47,254 nt of DNA, taken from NCBI GenBank assembly GCA_002733495.1, contig NVVV01000014.1, positions 2,619-49,872 on the forward strand, given 5' to 3'. The position numbers were made by a program, and so were the translations under genes. A model generated the notes under the pieces. That model ran no database searches. It was given only the letters and a program-made list of their open reading frames with translations, and was not told the origin of the DNA. Source of the DNA: Robiginitomaculum sp. (GTDB lineage: Bacteria; Pseudomonadota; Alphaproteobacteria; Caulobacterales; Maricaulaceae). Shown piece after piece: positions 33,533 through 41,373 of the stretch (position 1 is its first letter; every line of letters starts with the position of its first letter).

Positions 33533-35341
33533 TCAGACTGCACCATCATCCTCGTCGCCGGGTTTTACAGATTCTCGCGCGGCCCCAAGCGCCCTCAGGC
33601 TGCTCTGGTCGCCACGTTTCAAACCGTCAAGCAATTGTTGTCTGCGTGCCGCCTGTTCATCCGCCAAACCCATCCGTCCGATCAGGTCCTGCGCTGTCTG
33701 CATCCAGCGCGTTACGCGATCAGTTTCGGACTGTTCCGGGACAGGTATCGTGCGTCGCTCCAATTGCTTAAGATCGTCTGCAAAACCTTCGTGCGTTAAA
33801 TGGCGATGCAAACTCTCTCTGTCAACACTTGTTGAGGCCAACCAGTGCTCAAGAATTGCCGCTTGCAGGCGAATTAGTGCATCTTCCGAGAGCAGCATGT
33901 TGGCAAATGTCTCATCGGCTTTGGTCAATATTTGCGGGTGCGCGATCACCTGAGCGATTAAAAAGCGTTGTTCTGCAAGGCCACTGACCTGCCGTTTGGC
34001 AATATTGCGCAAACCCTGACTGGGAAAAGCCTTGGCTGGTGCCCGCCCGGAGGGCACGCGCGAGGGGCGGCGAAAAAGTACATCAAGGCGAGCAAAAAAA
34101 TCACTGGTATAAAAGCTGGCCACTTCCTTATTGCCAATTTCACCAGCAATTTCCCGTAGCCGTTTTTTAAACCCGGCCCGCGCTTCGGGGGTATCCAGCG
34201 GCTCGCGCTCCCGTTCACGCTCCCACAAGACATCAACCAGAGGCCGCGCGTCGCGCAATACATCATCCATGGCGGCGCGGCCACGCTGGCGCAACATATC
34301 ATCAGGATCCAGCCCCGCAGGCAGAAATGAAAACCTTAATGTCCGTCCCGGCTCCAATAGTGGCAAAGCCCGGTCTAGCGCCCGGTGCGCCGCCTGCTGT
34401 CCGGCCTTATCGCCATCAAAGCACAAGATCGGCTCAGGTCCGGCCTGCCACAATAGTCGTAATTGATCCTCGGTCAGGGCTGTTCCCAGAGGGGCCACAG
34501 CATGATCTATCCCGGCGCGGGTCAGCGCAATGACATCCATATAACCTTCAACCACGATCAGGCCATTGGCACTGGCCTTGCGCACCGCCGTGCGCGCGTG
34601 CGCGTAATAATAAAGCGTGCTGCCTTTGTGAAACAGCGGCGTTTCCGGTGAGTTGAGGTATTTTGCCTTGGCCTCAGCCGATAAAGCCCGCCCACCAAAG
34701 CCAACCAGACGGCGGCGCGCATCATGGATGGGGAACATCACCCGGTCACGAAAACGGTCATAAGGCGCCTTGCCATCATCAGGGGCAATCAGCAAACCAG
34801 CCTCGACCAGCGCCCCCAGATTGGCGCCCTTTTGCAGCAAATAATCTTTCAATGCCGAATGCGAGGCCGGGGCATAGCCCATGCCAAACTGGCCCCATGC
34901 ACTTTCATCCAGCCCCCGGTTTTCCAGATAATGGCGCGCATGGCGACCACGCACCCGGCCCAGCTCGGCGGCATAAAAACGCGCCGCCTCCTCCATCCAC
35001 TCCACCAGACCTTTCTGGCGTTGGGCCTTTTGGGCCGCACCCGGGTCCGGTGCCGGCAGGGCCATGCCGGCCTCGTCGGCCAAACGCTCCACCGCCTCGG
35101 TAAAGCTAAGCCCTTCGGTTTCCTGAAACCATGAGATTACATCGCCGTGCCTGCCGGACGAAAAGCAATGATAAAACCCCTTCTCGTCATTGACAAAAAA
35201 GCTGGGGGTTTTTTCCTTGTTAAAGGGAGACAGGCCAGCAAATTCGCGGCCCTGACGGCGCAGCTTTACCGTCCGCCCGATCACATCGGACGGTTTGACG
35301 CGGCTTTTCAGTTCTTCAATAAAATCTTCGCCAAAGCGCAT
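33533..35341 (-). CDS. dnaG: DNA primase DnaG with degenerate zinc-finger ligands
   Basis: A 602-residue primase that makes RNA primers at the replication fork. The N-terminal CHC2-type domain reads LSPFNKEKTPSFFV...YHCFSSG: at the four zinc-ligand positions S38, N41, C59 and S62 stand where C, H, C and C are usual. The TOPRIM domain follows (GLIVVEGYMDVIALTRAG, FDGDKAGQQAAHRAL, LPAGLDPDDML) with the acidic residues present. The C-terminal 200 residues form the helicase-binding part. I recall the same SPFNKEK/FSSG pattern in other alphaproteobacterial DnaG, so it is probably normal for the class and not decay. The ATG is after AGAAG. Confidence 0.96.
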   Translation of the reverse strand: MRFGEDFIEELKSRVKPSDVIGRTVKLRRQGREFAGLSPFNKEKTPSFFVNDEKGFYHCFSSGRHGDVISWFQETEGLSFTEAVERLADEAGMALPAPDPGAAQKAQRQKGLVEWMEEAARFYAAELGRVRGRHARHYLENRGLDESAWGQFGMGYAPASHSALKDYLLQKGANLGALVEAGLLIAPDDGKAPYDRFRDRVMFPIHDARRRLVGFGGRALSAEAKAKYLNSPETPLFHKGSTLYYYAHARTAVRKASANGLIVVEGYMDVIALTRAGIDHAVAPLGTALTEDQLRLLWQAGPEPILCFDGDKAGQQAAHRALDRALPLLEPGRTLRFSFLPAGLDPDDMLRQRGRAAMDDVLRDARPLVDVLWEREREREPLDTPEARAGFKKRLREIAGEIGNKEVASFYTSDFFARLDVLFRRPSRVPSGRAPAKAFPSQGLRNIAKRQVSGLAEQRFLIAQVIAHPQILTKADETFANMLLSEDALIRLQAAILEHWLASTSVDRESLHRHLTHEGFADDLKQLERRTIPVPEQSETDRVTRWMQTAQDLIGRMGLADEQAARRQQLLDGLKRGDQSSLRALGAARESVKPGDEDDGAV

Positions 35342-35454
35342 TTTTTCTTCTCACCCAGCCAAGGAGGATAAATCTTACACCTCAAAAGGGAAAGAGCGAA
35401 TGCGGGCGTAGAAGCGGTTGTTCACAAGAACGCCCTGCGGACACGTATTGATAA

Positions 35455-35661
35455 TTGTGTATTTGTTTTGTATATACGCCACATCAAAAAGGAGAGACAC
35501 GCCATATTGCTATTGGCACTTTGAACCACATAGAAATTGCTGTAATATTCACAATTCGAGATGGCATTTGCAGAACTATTTCTGCAAGACGTGCAAGGAA
35601 AAATGAGCGAAGAGAATATCGTAACCTACACCCGAGAGGAATTGGACAAACTTCCCGGTAA
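35455..35661 (+). pseudogene. Truncated BrnT-like toxin remnant
   Basis: The frame after TAA 35452-35454 encodes GETRHIAIGTLNHIEIAVIF, then TIRDGICRTISARRARKNER and REY, which matches the C-terminal half of BrnT toxins (GExRxIAIG...RIISARxAxxxERxxYE). The N-terminal half, about 40 residues with the usual WDxxKxxxNxxKHGV motif, is absent; no other upstream frame supplies it. The only possible start is TTG 35455, without a ribosome site. The gene overlaps the BrnA start as in intact brnTA pairs, so it is a decayed toxin gene. Confidence 0.7.
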
Positions 35662-35923
35662 AACCGACTGGGAGCGCGTGCGTGCCCTCACCGATGAGGA
35701 CATTGCCAAGGCCGTGGCCGATGACCCGGAGGCCGCCCCGATTGATCTTGACTGGTCAGACGCGGAATTGTGGATACCCGTCAGCAAAAAAGCCATCAGC
35801 CTGCGCGTTGACAATGACGTGCTGGAATTTTTCCGCGCCAGCGGGCGCGGCTACCAAACTCGTATGAATGCCGTGTTGCGCCAATATATGGCACACCAAA
35901 AAGATAAGAAAAAACGCGCCTGA
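35603..35923 (+). CDS. brnA: BrnA-like antitoxin
   Basis: A 106-residue protein from ATG 35603, with AAGGAAAA upstream. The N-terminal half (EELDKLPGKTDWERVRALTDEDIAKAVADDPEAAPIDLDW) and the C-terminal part ending AISLRVDNDVLEFFRASGRGYQTRMNAVLRQYM match the BrnA/DUF4415 ribbon-helix-helix family. It should bind DNA and neutralise BrnT. Its partner is truncated, so it survives as an orphan antitoxin, possibly retained as a repressor or to counter another toxin. The KKxKKRA tail is basic. Confidence 0.85.
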   Translation: MSEENIVTYTREELDKLPGKTDWERVRALTDEDIAKAVADDPEAAPIDLDWSDAELWIPVSKKAISLRVDNDVLEFFRASGRGYQTRMNAVLRQYMAHQKDKKKRA

Positions 35924-36163
35924 ACCATCCTCCGCCCTTCGAGACGGACCTTCGGTCCTCCTCAGGGTGAGGACGCTCAGAATGAGGGAAAATGCCCCCC
36001 TACGCGTCATCCCCCGGCTTGACCGGGGGATCCATAAGGACCGCAACATACATTTCAGCTTGTCATAGACCCTCCGGTCAAGCCGGAGGGTGACGAAGAA
36101 AAATACAAGAACAGGGTATCTGCCGCTCATCCTTCGGGCACGCTCAGGATGAAGAAATACGCC
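35924..36163. repeat. Intergenic gap with four palindromic elements
   Basis: No gene is supported. Elements are GACGGACCTTCGGTCC and CCTCAGGGTGAGG around 35942-35973, CCCCCGG-CTTGA-CCGGGGG at 36011-36029, CCCTCCGG-TCAAG-CCGGAGGG at 36070-36090, and CTCATCCTTCGGGCACGCTC followed by AGGATGA at about 36127-36153. The last lies directly after the yqeY stop and may end its transcript. Confidence 0.6.
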
Positions 36164-36622
36164 TTAGCTCAAAATGGCTTTGACCGCCGCGCCGGCTTTG
36201 CCAAAGTCCATCGCCCCGCCATATTTGGCTTTCAGGGCGGCCATGCATTTGCCCATATCCTTCAGGCCGGCCGCATCCAGGTCTTCGACCACAGCGCGGG
36301 CGGCGGCCTGAATTTCATCATCGCTCATCTGGCGCGGCATAAATTCGGCAATGATGGCGCTTTCTTCGCGCTCGCGCTCGGCCAGATCAGCGCGTCCGGC
36401 TTCTTCATAGATGCGGGCGCTTTCTTCACGCTGTTTGAGCAGTTTAGCCAGGATCTGCAAAATTTGCTCTTCGGCGCAGCCTTCACCAACATCGCGGGTG
36501 CGCGCCGCAATATCCCGATCCTTGATCGCCGCCTGGACCAGACGCAGGGTGGACACCCGCACGGGCTGTTTTGCCTTCATGGCTTCGATAAGTTTGGTCT
36601 TGATTTGATCGCGTAGCGACAT
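36164..36622 (-). CDS. yqeY: GatB/YqeY domain protein
   Basis: A 152-residue helical protein. The start is ATG 36622, seven bases after AGAAGGTG; the frame's GTG at 36631 overlaps that ribosome site. Family features are SLRDQIKTKLIEAMKAKQPVRVSTLRLVQAAIKDRDIA, ILAKLLKQREESARIYEEAGRADLAERE, EESAIIAEFMPRQMSDDEI and KDMGKCMAALKAKYGGAMDFG. It resembles the tRNA-binding tail of GatB and is usually encoded between carA and dnaG in alphaproteobacteria. Its function is not established. It is divergent from carA. Confidence 0.95.
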   Translation of the reverse strand: MSLRDQIKTKLIEAMKAKQPVRVSTLRLVQAAIKDRDIAARTRDVGEGCAEEQILQILAKLLKQREESARIYEEAGRADLAEREREESAIIAEFMPRQMSDDEIQAAARAVVEDLDAAGLKDMGKCMAALKAKYGGAMDFGKAGAAVKAILS

Positions 36623-36711
36623 GTTGTTCACCTTCTATGTGGCATATCCGCCACCAGACTTTTGCGGCCCGTACCTTATATAATAACGCACCTGACAGAC
36701 CGTTCCCCCGG

Positions 36712-36740
36712 TTGACGCTGGCCAGAGCCTTGCCTAGTTT
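36712..36740 (+). promoter_or_regulatory. Predicted carA promoter
   Basis: TTGACG at 36712-36717 and TAGTTT at 36735-36740 are 17 bases apart, 41 bases before the carA ATG at 36782. The -10 box is weak. CCTTATATAATAA (36674-36686) nearby could serve the divergent yqeY. Confidence 0.45.
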
Positions 36741-36781
36741 TGCGCCACTTTCATGGTAGCAAAAAACCGGAGCGTTGGCCT

Positions 36782-37975
36782 ATGACTGCTCAGCCAAAGA
36801 GTCAAGAGCACGAGAGAAGACCAACCGCATTGCTTGTGCTAGCAGATGGCAGTGTTTTCGCCGGTTTTGGCGTCGGCGCAACGGGCGAGGCCCTTGGCGA
36901 AGTGTGCTTTAATACCGCCATGACCGGCTATCAGGAAATACTCACTGATCCCTCTTATACCGATCAACTATTATGTTTTACTTTTCCGCATTTGGGCATT
37001 ACCGGCACCAATGACGAAGATACGGAGGATGAAACTGCACACCATGCTGGCCCTGATTCTGGTGCGCGTGGTGTTATTATGCGCGCCGAACCCGGTGATC
37101 CGGCAAGCTGGCGCAGCCATGACAGCTTCGCCCACTGGCTGGGCAGACGCGGCATTGTAGGCCTTTATGGCATAGATACCCGCGCTTTGACCGTGCATAT
37201 CCGCCGCCATGGCATGCCCCATGGGGTAGTTGCCCATCAGCTCGATGGTAATTTTGATATTCCCGCTTTGCAGGCTATGGCCAAAAACTGGGCCGGGCTG
37301 GACATGGCTGATCTGGCGGCACAAGTTTCGACCGACAGCGTATTTCAGGGCAAAGAAACCGCCTGGGATATGGAAACCGGCTTTGATACGGCACCAACTG
37401 AGGGGCCATTGGTGGTGGTGATAGATTACGGGGCCAAAAGCAATATTGTACGCCGCCTGACCACATTGGGCTTACGCGTAAAAGTGGTGCCATGCACCAT
37501 GCCAGCCTCTGAAATCCTGGTGCTGAAGCCCGATGGAGTTTTGCTGTCCAACGGGCCAGGCGATCCGGCGGCCACAGCCAAACATGCAGCGCCGGTTATT
37601 CGTGATCTCATCGGCGCGGACATGCCCATTTTTGGCATTTGTCTAGGCCATCAAATTTTGGCGCTAGCCCTTGGTGCGCGCACAAAAAAAATGGATCAGG
37701 GCCATCATGGCGCCAACCACCCGGTCAAGGATTTGGACACAGGAAAGGTTGAAATTGTTTCTATGAATCACGGCTTTACCGTTGATGAAGAGACGCTGCC
37801 CGATGGTGTGCTGGCCACACACATTTCCCTTTTTGATGGCAGTAATTGCGGCCTGCGCCTCAAAAACAAGTCCGTATTTTCCGTGCAATATCATCCCGAG
37901 GCCAGCCCTGGGCCGCAAGACAGTTTTTATCTGTTTGACGATTTTAAAGCCGCCCTTGGGAGCGCTAAGGCCTGA
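36782..37975 (+). CDS. carA: Carbamoyl-phosphate synthase small subunit
   Basis: A 397-residue glutaminase subunit started at ATG 36782 with CCGGAG upstream; an in-frame ATG at 36740 overlaps the predicted promoter. Signature parts are FAGFGVGATGEALGEVCFNTAMTGYQEILTDPSYT, the amidotransferase GICLGHQILALALGA with the nucleophilic cysteine, and SVQYHPEASPGPQDS with the catalytic histidine. It supplies ammonia to CarB for arginine and pyrimidine synthesis. carB is not next; a ChaN-like gene overlaps the stop by one base, so carB lies elsewhere or beyond the window. Confidence 0.97.
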   Translation: MTAQPKSQEHERRPTALLVLADGSVFAGFGVGATGEALGEVCFNTAMTGYQEILTDPSYTDQLLCFTFPHLGITGTNDEDTEDETAHHAGPDSGARGVIMRAEPGDPASWRSHDSFAHWLGRRGIVGLYGIDTRALTVHIRRHGMPHGVVAHQLDGNFDIPALQAMAKNWAGLDMADLAAQVSTDSVFQGKETAWDMETGFDTAPTEGPLVVVIDYGAKSNIVRRLTTLGLRVKVVPCTMPASEILVLKPDGVLLSNGPGDPAATAKHAAPVIRDLIGADMPIFGICLGHQILALALGARTKKMDQGHHGANHPVKDLDTGKVEIVSMNHGFTVDEETLPDGVLATHISLFDGSNCGLRLKNKSVFSVQYHPEASPGPQDSFYLFDDFKAALGSAKA

Positions 37976-38973
37976 TGATTATATCCTCTTTTCGCCTTGG
38001 TCTTCTTATCACAACAATGACGGCCCTTAGCGGCTGCGCCAGCAGCGCCCCAAAGCCGCCTAGCGCGCCCCCTTGGCAGAGCTGGCAGATTATTGATGCG
38101 GCGCCCTCGCCTTTGCTGGGGAAGATTTGGTCATTCAAGGATCAGGCCTTCATCACGCCGACTGATCTGGCAAAGGCCATGGCCAAGGCTGATTTTGCGC
38201 TGTTGGGCGAAACCCATGACAATGCAGATCACCATCGCCTGCAAGGCTGGATGGTCAGCGCCATTGCCAAAGAGGGCCGCAAGCCCGCATTGGTCTGGGA
38301 GATGTTTGACACATCGCAGAGCAAGGCGTTGGCAGATTTTCAGGCGCGCATACCCGTCGCAGCCAAGGATTTGGGCATCGCGGTAAACTGGGAGAAAACC
38401 GGCTGGCCACAATGGCCGCTTTACCAGCCCATTGCCGAGGCCGCGTTTGCCTCGAACTTAACCATGTATGCCGGTGATCCGCCGGTGAAGCTGGTCCGCG
38501 CCGCCGGGAAAAGTGATTTTTCTGTTCTGCCCGACGGTGAAACTGAAACTCTGTTGCTGGATAAACCGCTAGCCGAGGATTTGCGCACCGCTTTGCAAGA
38601 AGAGATCGTAGATTCCCATTGTAAGCTTATTCCGGCCACAGCCACCGGGCCAATGTATCGTGGGCAACGCCTGCGCGATGCAACAATGGCCAAAAGCATG
38701 GCAATGGCGGGCGTAAAAGTTGGCGCAATTTTGATTGCCGGAACCGGCCATGTGCGGCTGGACCGCGCCGTGCCCTGGTATTTGCGCCGCTTAAACCCCG
38801 GCAAAACCGTATCCAGTCTAATGTTTGTTGGTGTTTTGGCTGAGGACACAACGCCTGCCGATCTGATCCCCATGGGGCCTGATGGCAAACCTGCGGCGGA
38901 TTATGCTTGGTACACGCCAAAAGTCGTGCGCGAGGACCCGTGCATTGCCCTTAAAAAGCGATTTGCCAAATAA
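37975..38973 (+). CDS. ChaN-like haem-binding lipoprotein
   Basis: A 332-residue predicted lipoprotein with lipobox ALSGC near residue 20. The ChaN-type domain (about 65-260) has FALLGETHDNADHHRLQGWMV, LVWEMFD, ADFQ and GTGHVRLDRAVPWYL. ChaN-type proteins bind haem, and iron-regulated relatives are known. ATG 37975 overlaps the carA stop (TGATG), so it is co-translated with carA. This pairing with carA is unusual to me. It has no membrane segment other than the lipid anchor. Confidence 0.85.
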   Translation: MIISSFRLGLLITTMTALSGCASSAPKPPSAPPWQSWQIIDAAPSPLLGKIWSFKDQAFITPTDLAKAMAKADFALLGETHDNADHHRLQGWMVSAIAKEGRKPALVWEMFDTSQSKALADFQARIPVAAKDLGIAVNWEKTGWPQWPLYQPIAEAAFASNLTMYAGDPPVKLVRAAGKSDFSVLPDGETETLLLDKPLAEDLRTALQEEIVDSHCKLIPATATGPMYRGQRLRDATMAKSMAMAGVKVGAILIAGTGHVRLDRAVPWYLRRLNPGKTVSSLMFVGVLAEDTTPADLIPMGPDGKPAADYAWYTPKVVREDPCIALKKRFAK

Positions 38974-38990
38974 ACCTCTTGCCCCTGCCC

Positions 38991-41288
38991 CTAGGCCGTA
39001 AGGCCGTCCAGCGCCGCTTCGATCAACAGATATGCCGGGCCGTCGCCAGTGCGCAAATGCGTTTCAAGGTGCAGTTTATTGCCCTTCTCTGCGGACAGAA
39101 TGATTTTTGAGCGCAAATCGCTCACGAAATCTTCAGCCACGCTTTGCAAGTCTGCATCATCAACAAAGGCGCTTTGCAAGGCATGAATTTGCGATGTTGC
39201 TTCCAGACGGACAATATCGACCAACGCCCGTTTACCGCCGACCAGGCGAGCATGGGCCAGACTGCGATAGGTCTGGGTGCTAAAGAGAGATTGCGGGTCT
39301 ATGTCGTGGATACGAAACAAGGTGACCAGCCGATCCAGAGAATCAGAAGTGCTTTGCGTTGAGGCAGAAGATGCAGTCTGCGCCGCAGCATCAGGTTTTT
39401 CCTTGGTTCGATCCATGCCAGACAGCACATCTTTCCAGCTCCATCCCTGATTCTTCTGGCCTGGATTCTTCTGGCCCTGGTTTTTCTGCGCGTTTTCATC
39501 AGCCGCATTCCTGCTTTGCGGCCTTTCCCCTTTTGTCTCAGCCTTTTGATTACGGGCCTCATTCTGCGCTTCGATCTGGGCTTCGATAAAGCTTTTCTTT
39601 TTCGACTTGGGTGCAGTCTCCACTTTGGGTTCTGTGCTTTTTGGCTCAGTGCGTTTCGGGGTCGGGGTTTGGGTCTGCACTTTTGCCCGCGCGGACATTT
39701 GCGGCGCTATCTCTGGCGGCGTAGCCTTAAACGGGCTGGGCACATCCATCGCCGCGCCGCGTGGTCCGGCGGCAGCGCCCATGCGCAACATAAAATCACT
39801 TAGCAATTCATAATTCTGGCGAATGCGGGCCTGAAACCCGGCATCAATCTCTTCAGCTTCCTCGGCGGCTAGGCGCGCTGCCTCGTTTAGCCCCTCAAGC
39901 CCACGGCGCAATTTGTCTTGTAAATCCTGTGCCTGTTTGTCTGCGGTTTGCGGCAATTCAGCCAGCTTACTTTCCAGAGTTTTTGTTGCTGATTCCATAC
40001 GCTCAAACGTCTTGTCTGCCCAGGAAGCCGCAGAGAAGCTGGCCTCATTGGCCTGTTCCAGCCGTTTGGCAATCACTTCGGCATAGGCGTCCAGCGCCGA
40101 GCGTGCTTCCTCGGCGGCCTGTTTCAGCTCCACCGTTTTGCGGGCATTATATTCCGCCGCCATTTCTGTTTCGCGCTGCACTTTTTTGACGCTCTCATGG
40201 GAGCTGGAAAGCGCCACCTCAAATGTATCTGTAATGATCTTGGCCCCTTCGCGCGCCACGTCCTGCATTTGCTCGACGCTTTGACGGGTCAGGTCCGTCA
40301 GCACACGGGCATCATCACGGCTAGCAGCAAAGCTGTCCCGGGCCCGTTCGCGCACCTGATCCAGTTCAGAGGCGCTGCTGTCCAGCTCTTTTCTAACATC
40401 GCCCAATGCCATCGTCGTTGAAGACAATTTCCCCGTGGCATCCTGCAGCTTGGCGGCAATGACCTCTGCGCCTTGGGCCGCTTCACGGGCCGAGCCGGAG
40501 AGCCGGTCAGCACTTGTCTCTAAGGTTTTGGTGCTGTCGATGGCATGGGCATTGGCAATATCAGCCGCCGCGACAACCATTTTGGATTGCTCGGTAATGG
40601 CCGCCGCAATTTCAGCCGCCTTTTGATCCAGCACAATGGCCAGATCAGCAACCGCCTCGCGCTCACGGCGTAAATCATTGATCAGAACATCGGTGCGCTC
40701 ACGGGCGCTGACTTCGGCCTTGGCAAAGGCTTCGCCATGATGGCCCAGCACTTCTTCCATAGCCCCAAGGCGCGCCAAAGCCCCCTCGACGGCCCCATTC
40801 ACCCGCATGATTTCAGAGCGCACAGCATCTGCCATCAGGCGCGCATCCTCGCGCGTCGCCTTGGCCGGATCAGCAAAGCGCGCCGCCATCGCCCCAATAT
40901 GCCGCGCGGTGCCACGAAAGCGTACCAGTTCGGCAATCAATACCGCAGACAGCATAACAAAAATGGCCGGGCCGACAGAGACAAACAACAGGCTGGCGAT
41001 ACCCGTGATCGGCAGGGACATGAGACCGGAGACCCCGGCTTGCCCCAATGTGAAAGCCAGCACTGCCGACACCCAGAATAACGAAACAACCGCCCCGGCA
41101 AGAATAAACCAGACATGGGGAGACTTTCCGTCTTCATCTGTCTGCCCCTTACCGGCAGCATCATCCGGGCTGTCATCGCGCACGACCAGCTCATGGTCGG
41201 CCTTGCGATCTTCTGACAGCTTTACCCCCGCCACTTCGCTATAGCTTTCGCTGGCAGAGCTTTCGCGTTCCTGGTGAACCTCGGACAT
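38991..41288 (-). CDS. Large membrane-anchored coiled-coil protein, TipN-like architecture
   Basis: A 765-residue protein. Residues 1-55 are acidic and polar, about 58-122 hold two membrane segments (VWFILAGAVVSLFWVSAVLAF and LLFVSVGPAIFVMLSAVLIAEL), about 125-520 form a long coiled-coil rich in Ala/Glu, about 520-630 are a low-complexity Lys/Gln/Glu-rich linker, and the last 110 residues form a globular domain (LVTLFRIHDIDPQSLFSTQTYRS to YLLIEAALDGL). This order, two N-terminal membrane helices and long coiled-coil, resembles the polarity factor TipN of Caulobacter, and the C-terminal domain is also reminiscent of it. Homology is not proven. The ATG follows GGAAG. Confidence 0.7.
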   Translation of the reverse strand: MSEVHQERESSASESYSEVAGVKLSEDRKADHELVVRDDSPDDAAGKGQTDEDGKSPHVWFILAGAVVSLFWVSAVLAFTLGQAGVSGLMSLPITGIASLLFVSVGPAIFVMLSAVLIAELVRFRGTARHIGAMAARFADPAKATREDARLMADAVRSEIMRVNGAVEGALARLGAMEEVLGHHGEAFAKAEVSARERTDVLINDLRREREAVADLAIVLDQKAAEIAAAITEQSKMVVAAADIANAHAIDSTKTLETSADRLSGSAREAAQGAEVIAAKLQDATGKLSSTTMALGDVRKELDSSASELDQVRERARDSFAASRDDARVLTDLTRQSVEQMQDVAREGAKIITDTFEVALSSSHESVKKVQRETEMAAEYNARKTVELKQAAEEARSALDAYAEVIAKRLEQANEASFSAASWADKTFERMESATKTLESKLAELPQTADKQAQDLQDKLRRGLEGLNEAARLAAEEAEEIDAGFQARIRQNYELLSDFMLRMGAAAGPRGAAMDVPSPFKATPPEIAPQMSARAKVQTQTPTPKRTEPKSTEPKVETAPKSKKKSFIEAQIEAQNEARNQKAETKGERPQSRNAADENAQKNQGQKNPGQKNQGWSWKDVLSGMDRTKEKPDAAAQTASSASTQSTSDSLDRLVTLFRIHDIDPQSLFSTQTYRSLAHARLVGGKRALVDIVRLEATSQIHALQSAFVDDADLQSVAEDFVSDLRSKIILSAEKGNKLHLETHLRTGDGPAYLLIEAALDGLTA

Positions 41289-41373
41289 GCACTTCCCCCC
41301 ACAAGGGTTTATATTAACAACCTCTTAATTCGCGCAAAAACGCACAAAAGGGAAGTCAAAAGCGCATGATTTT

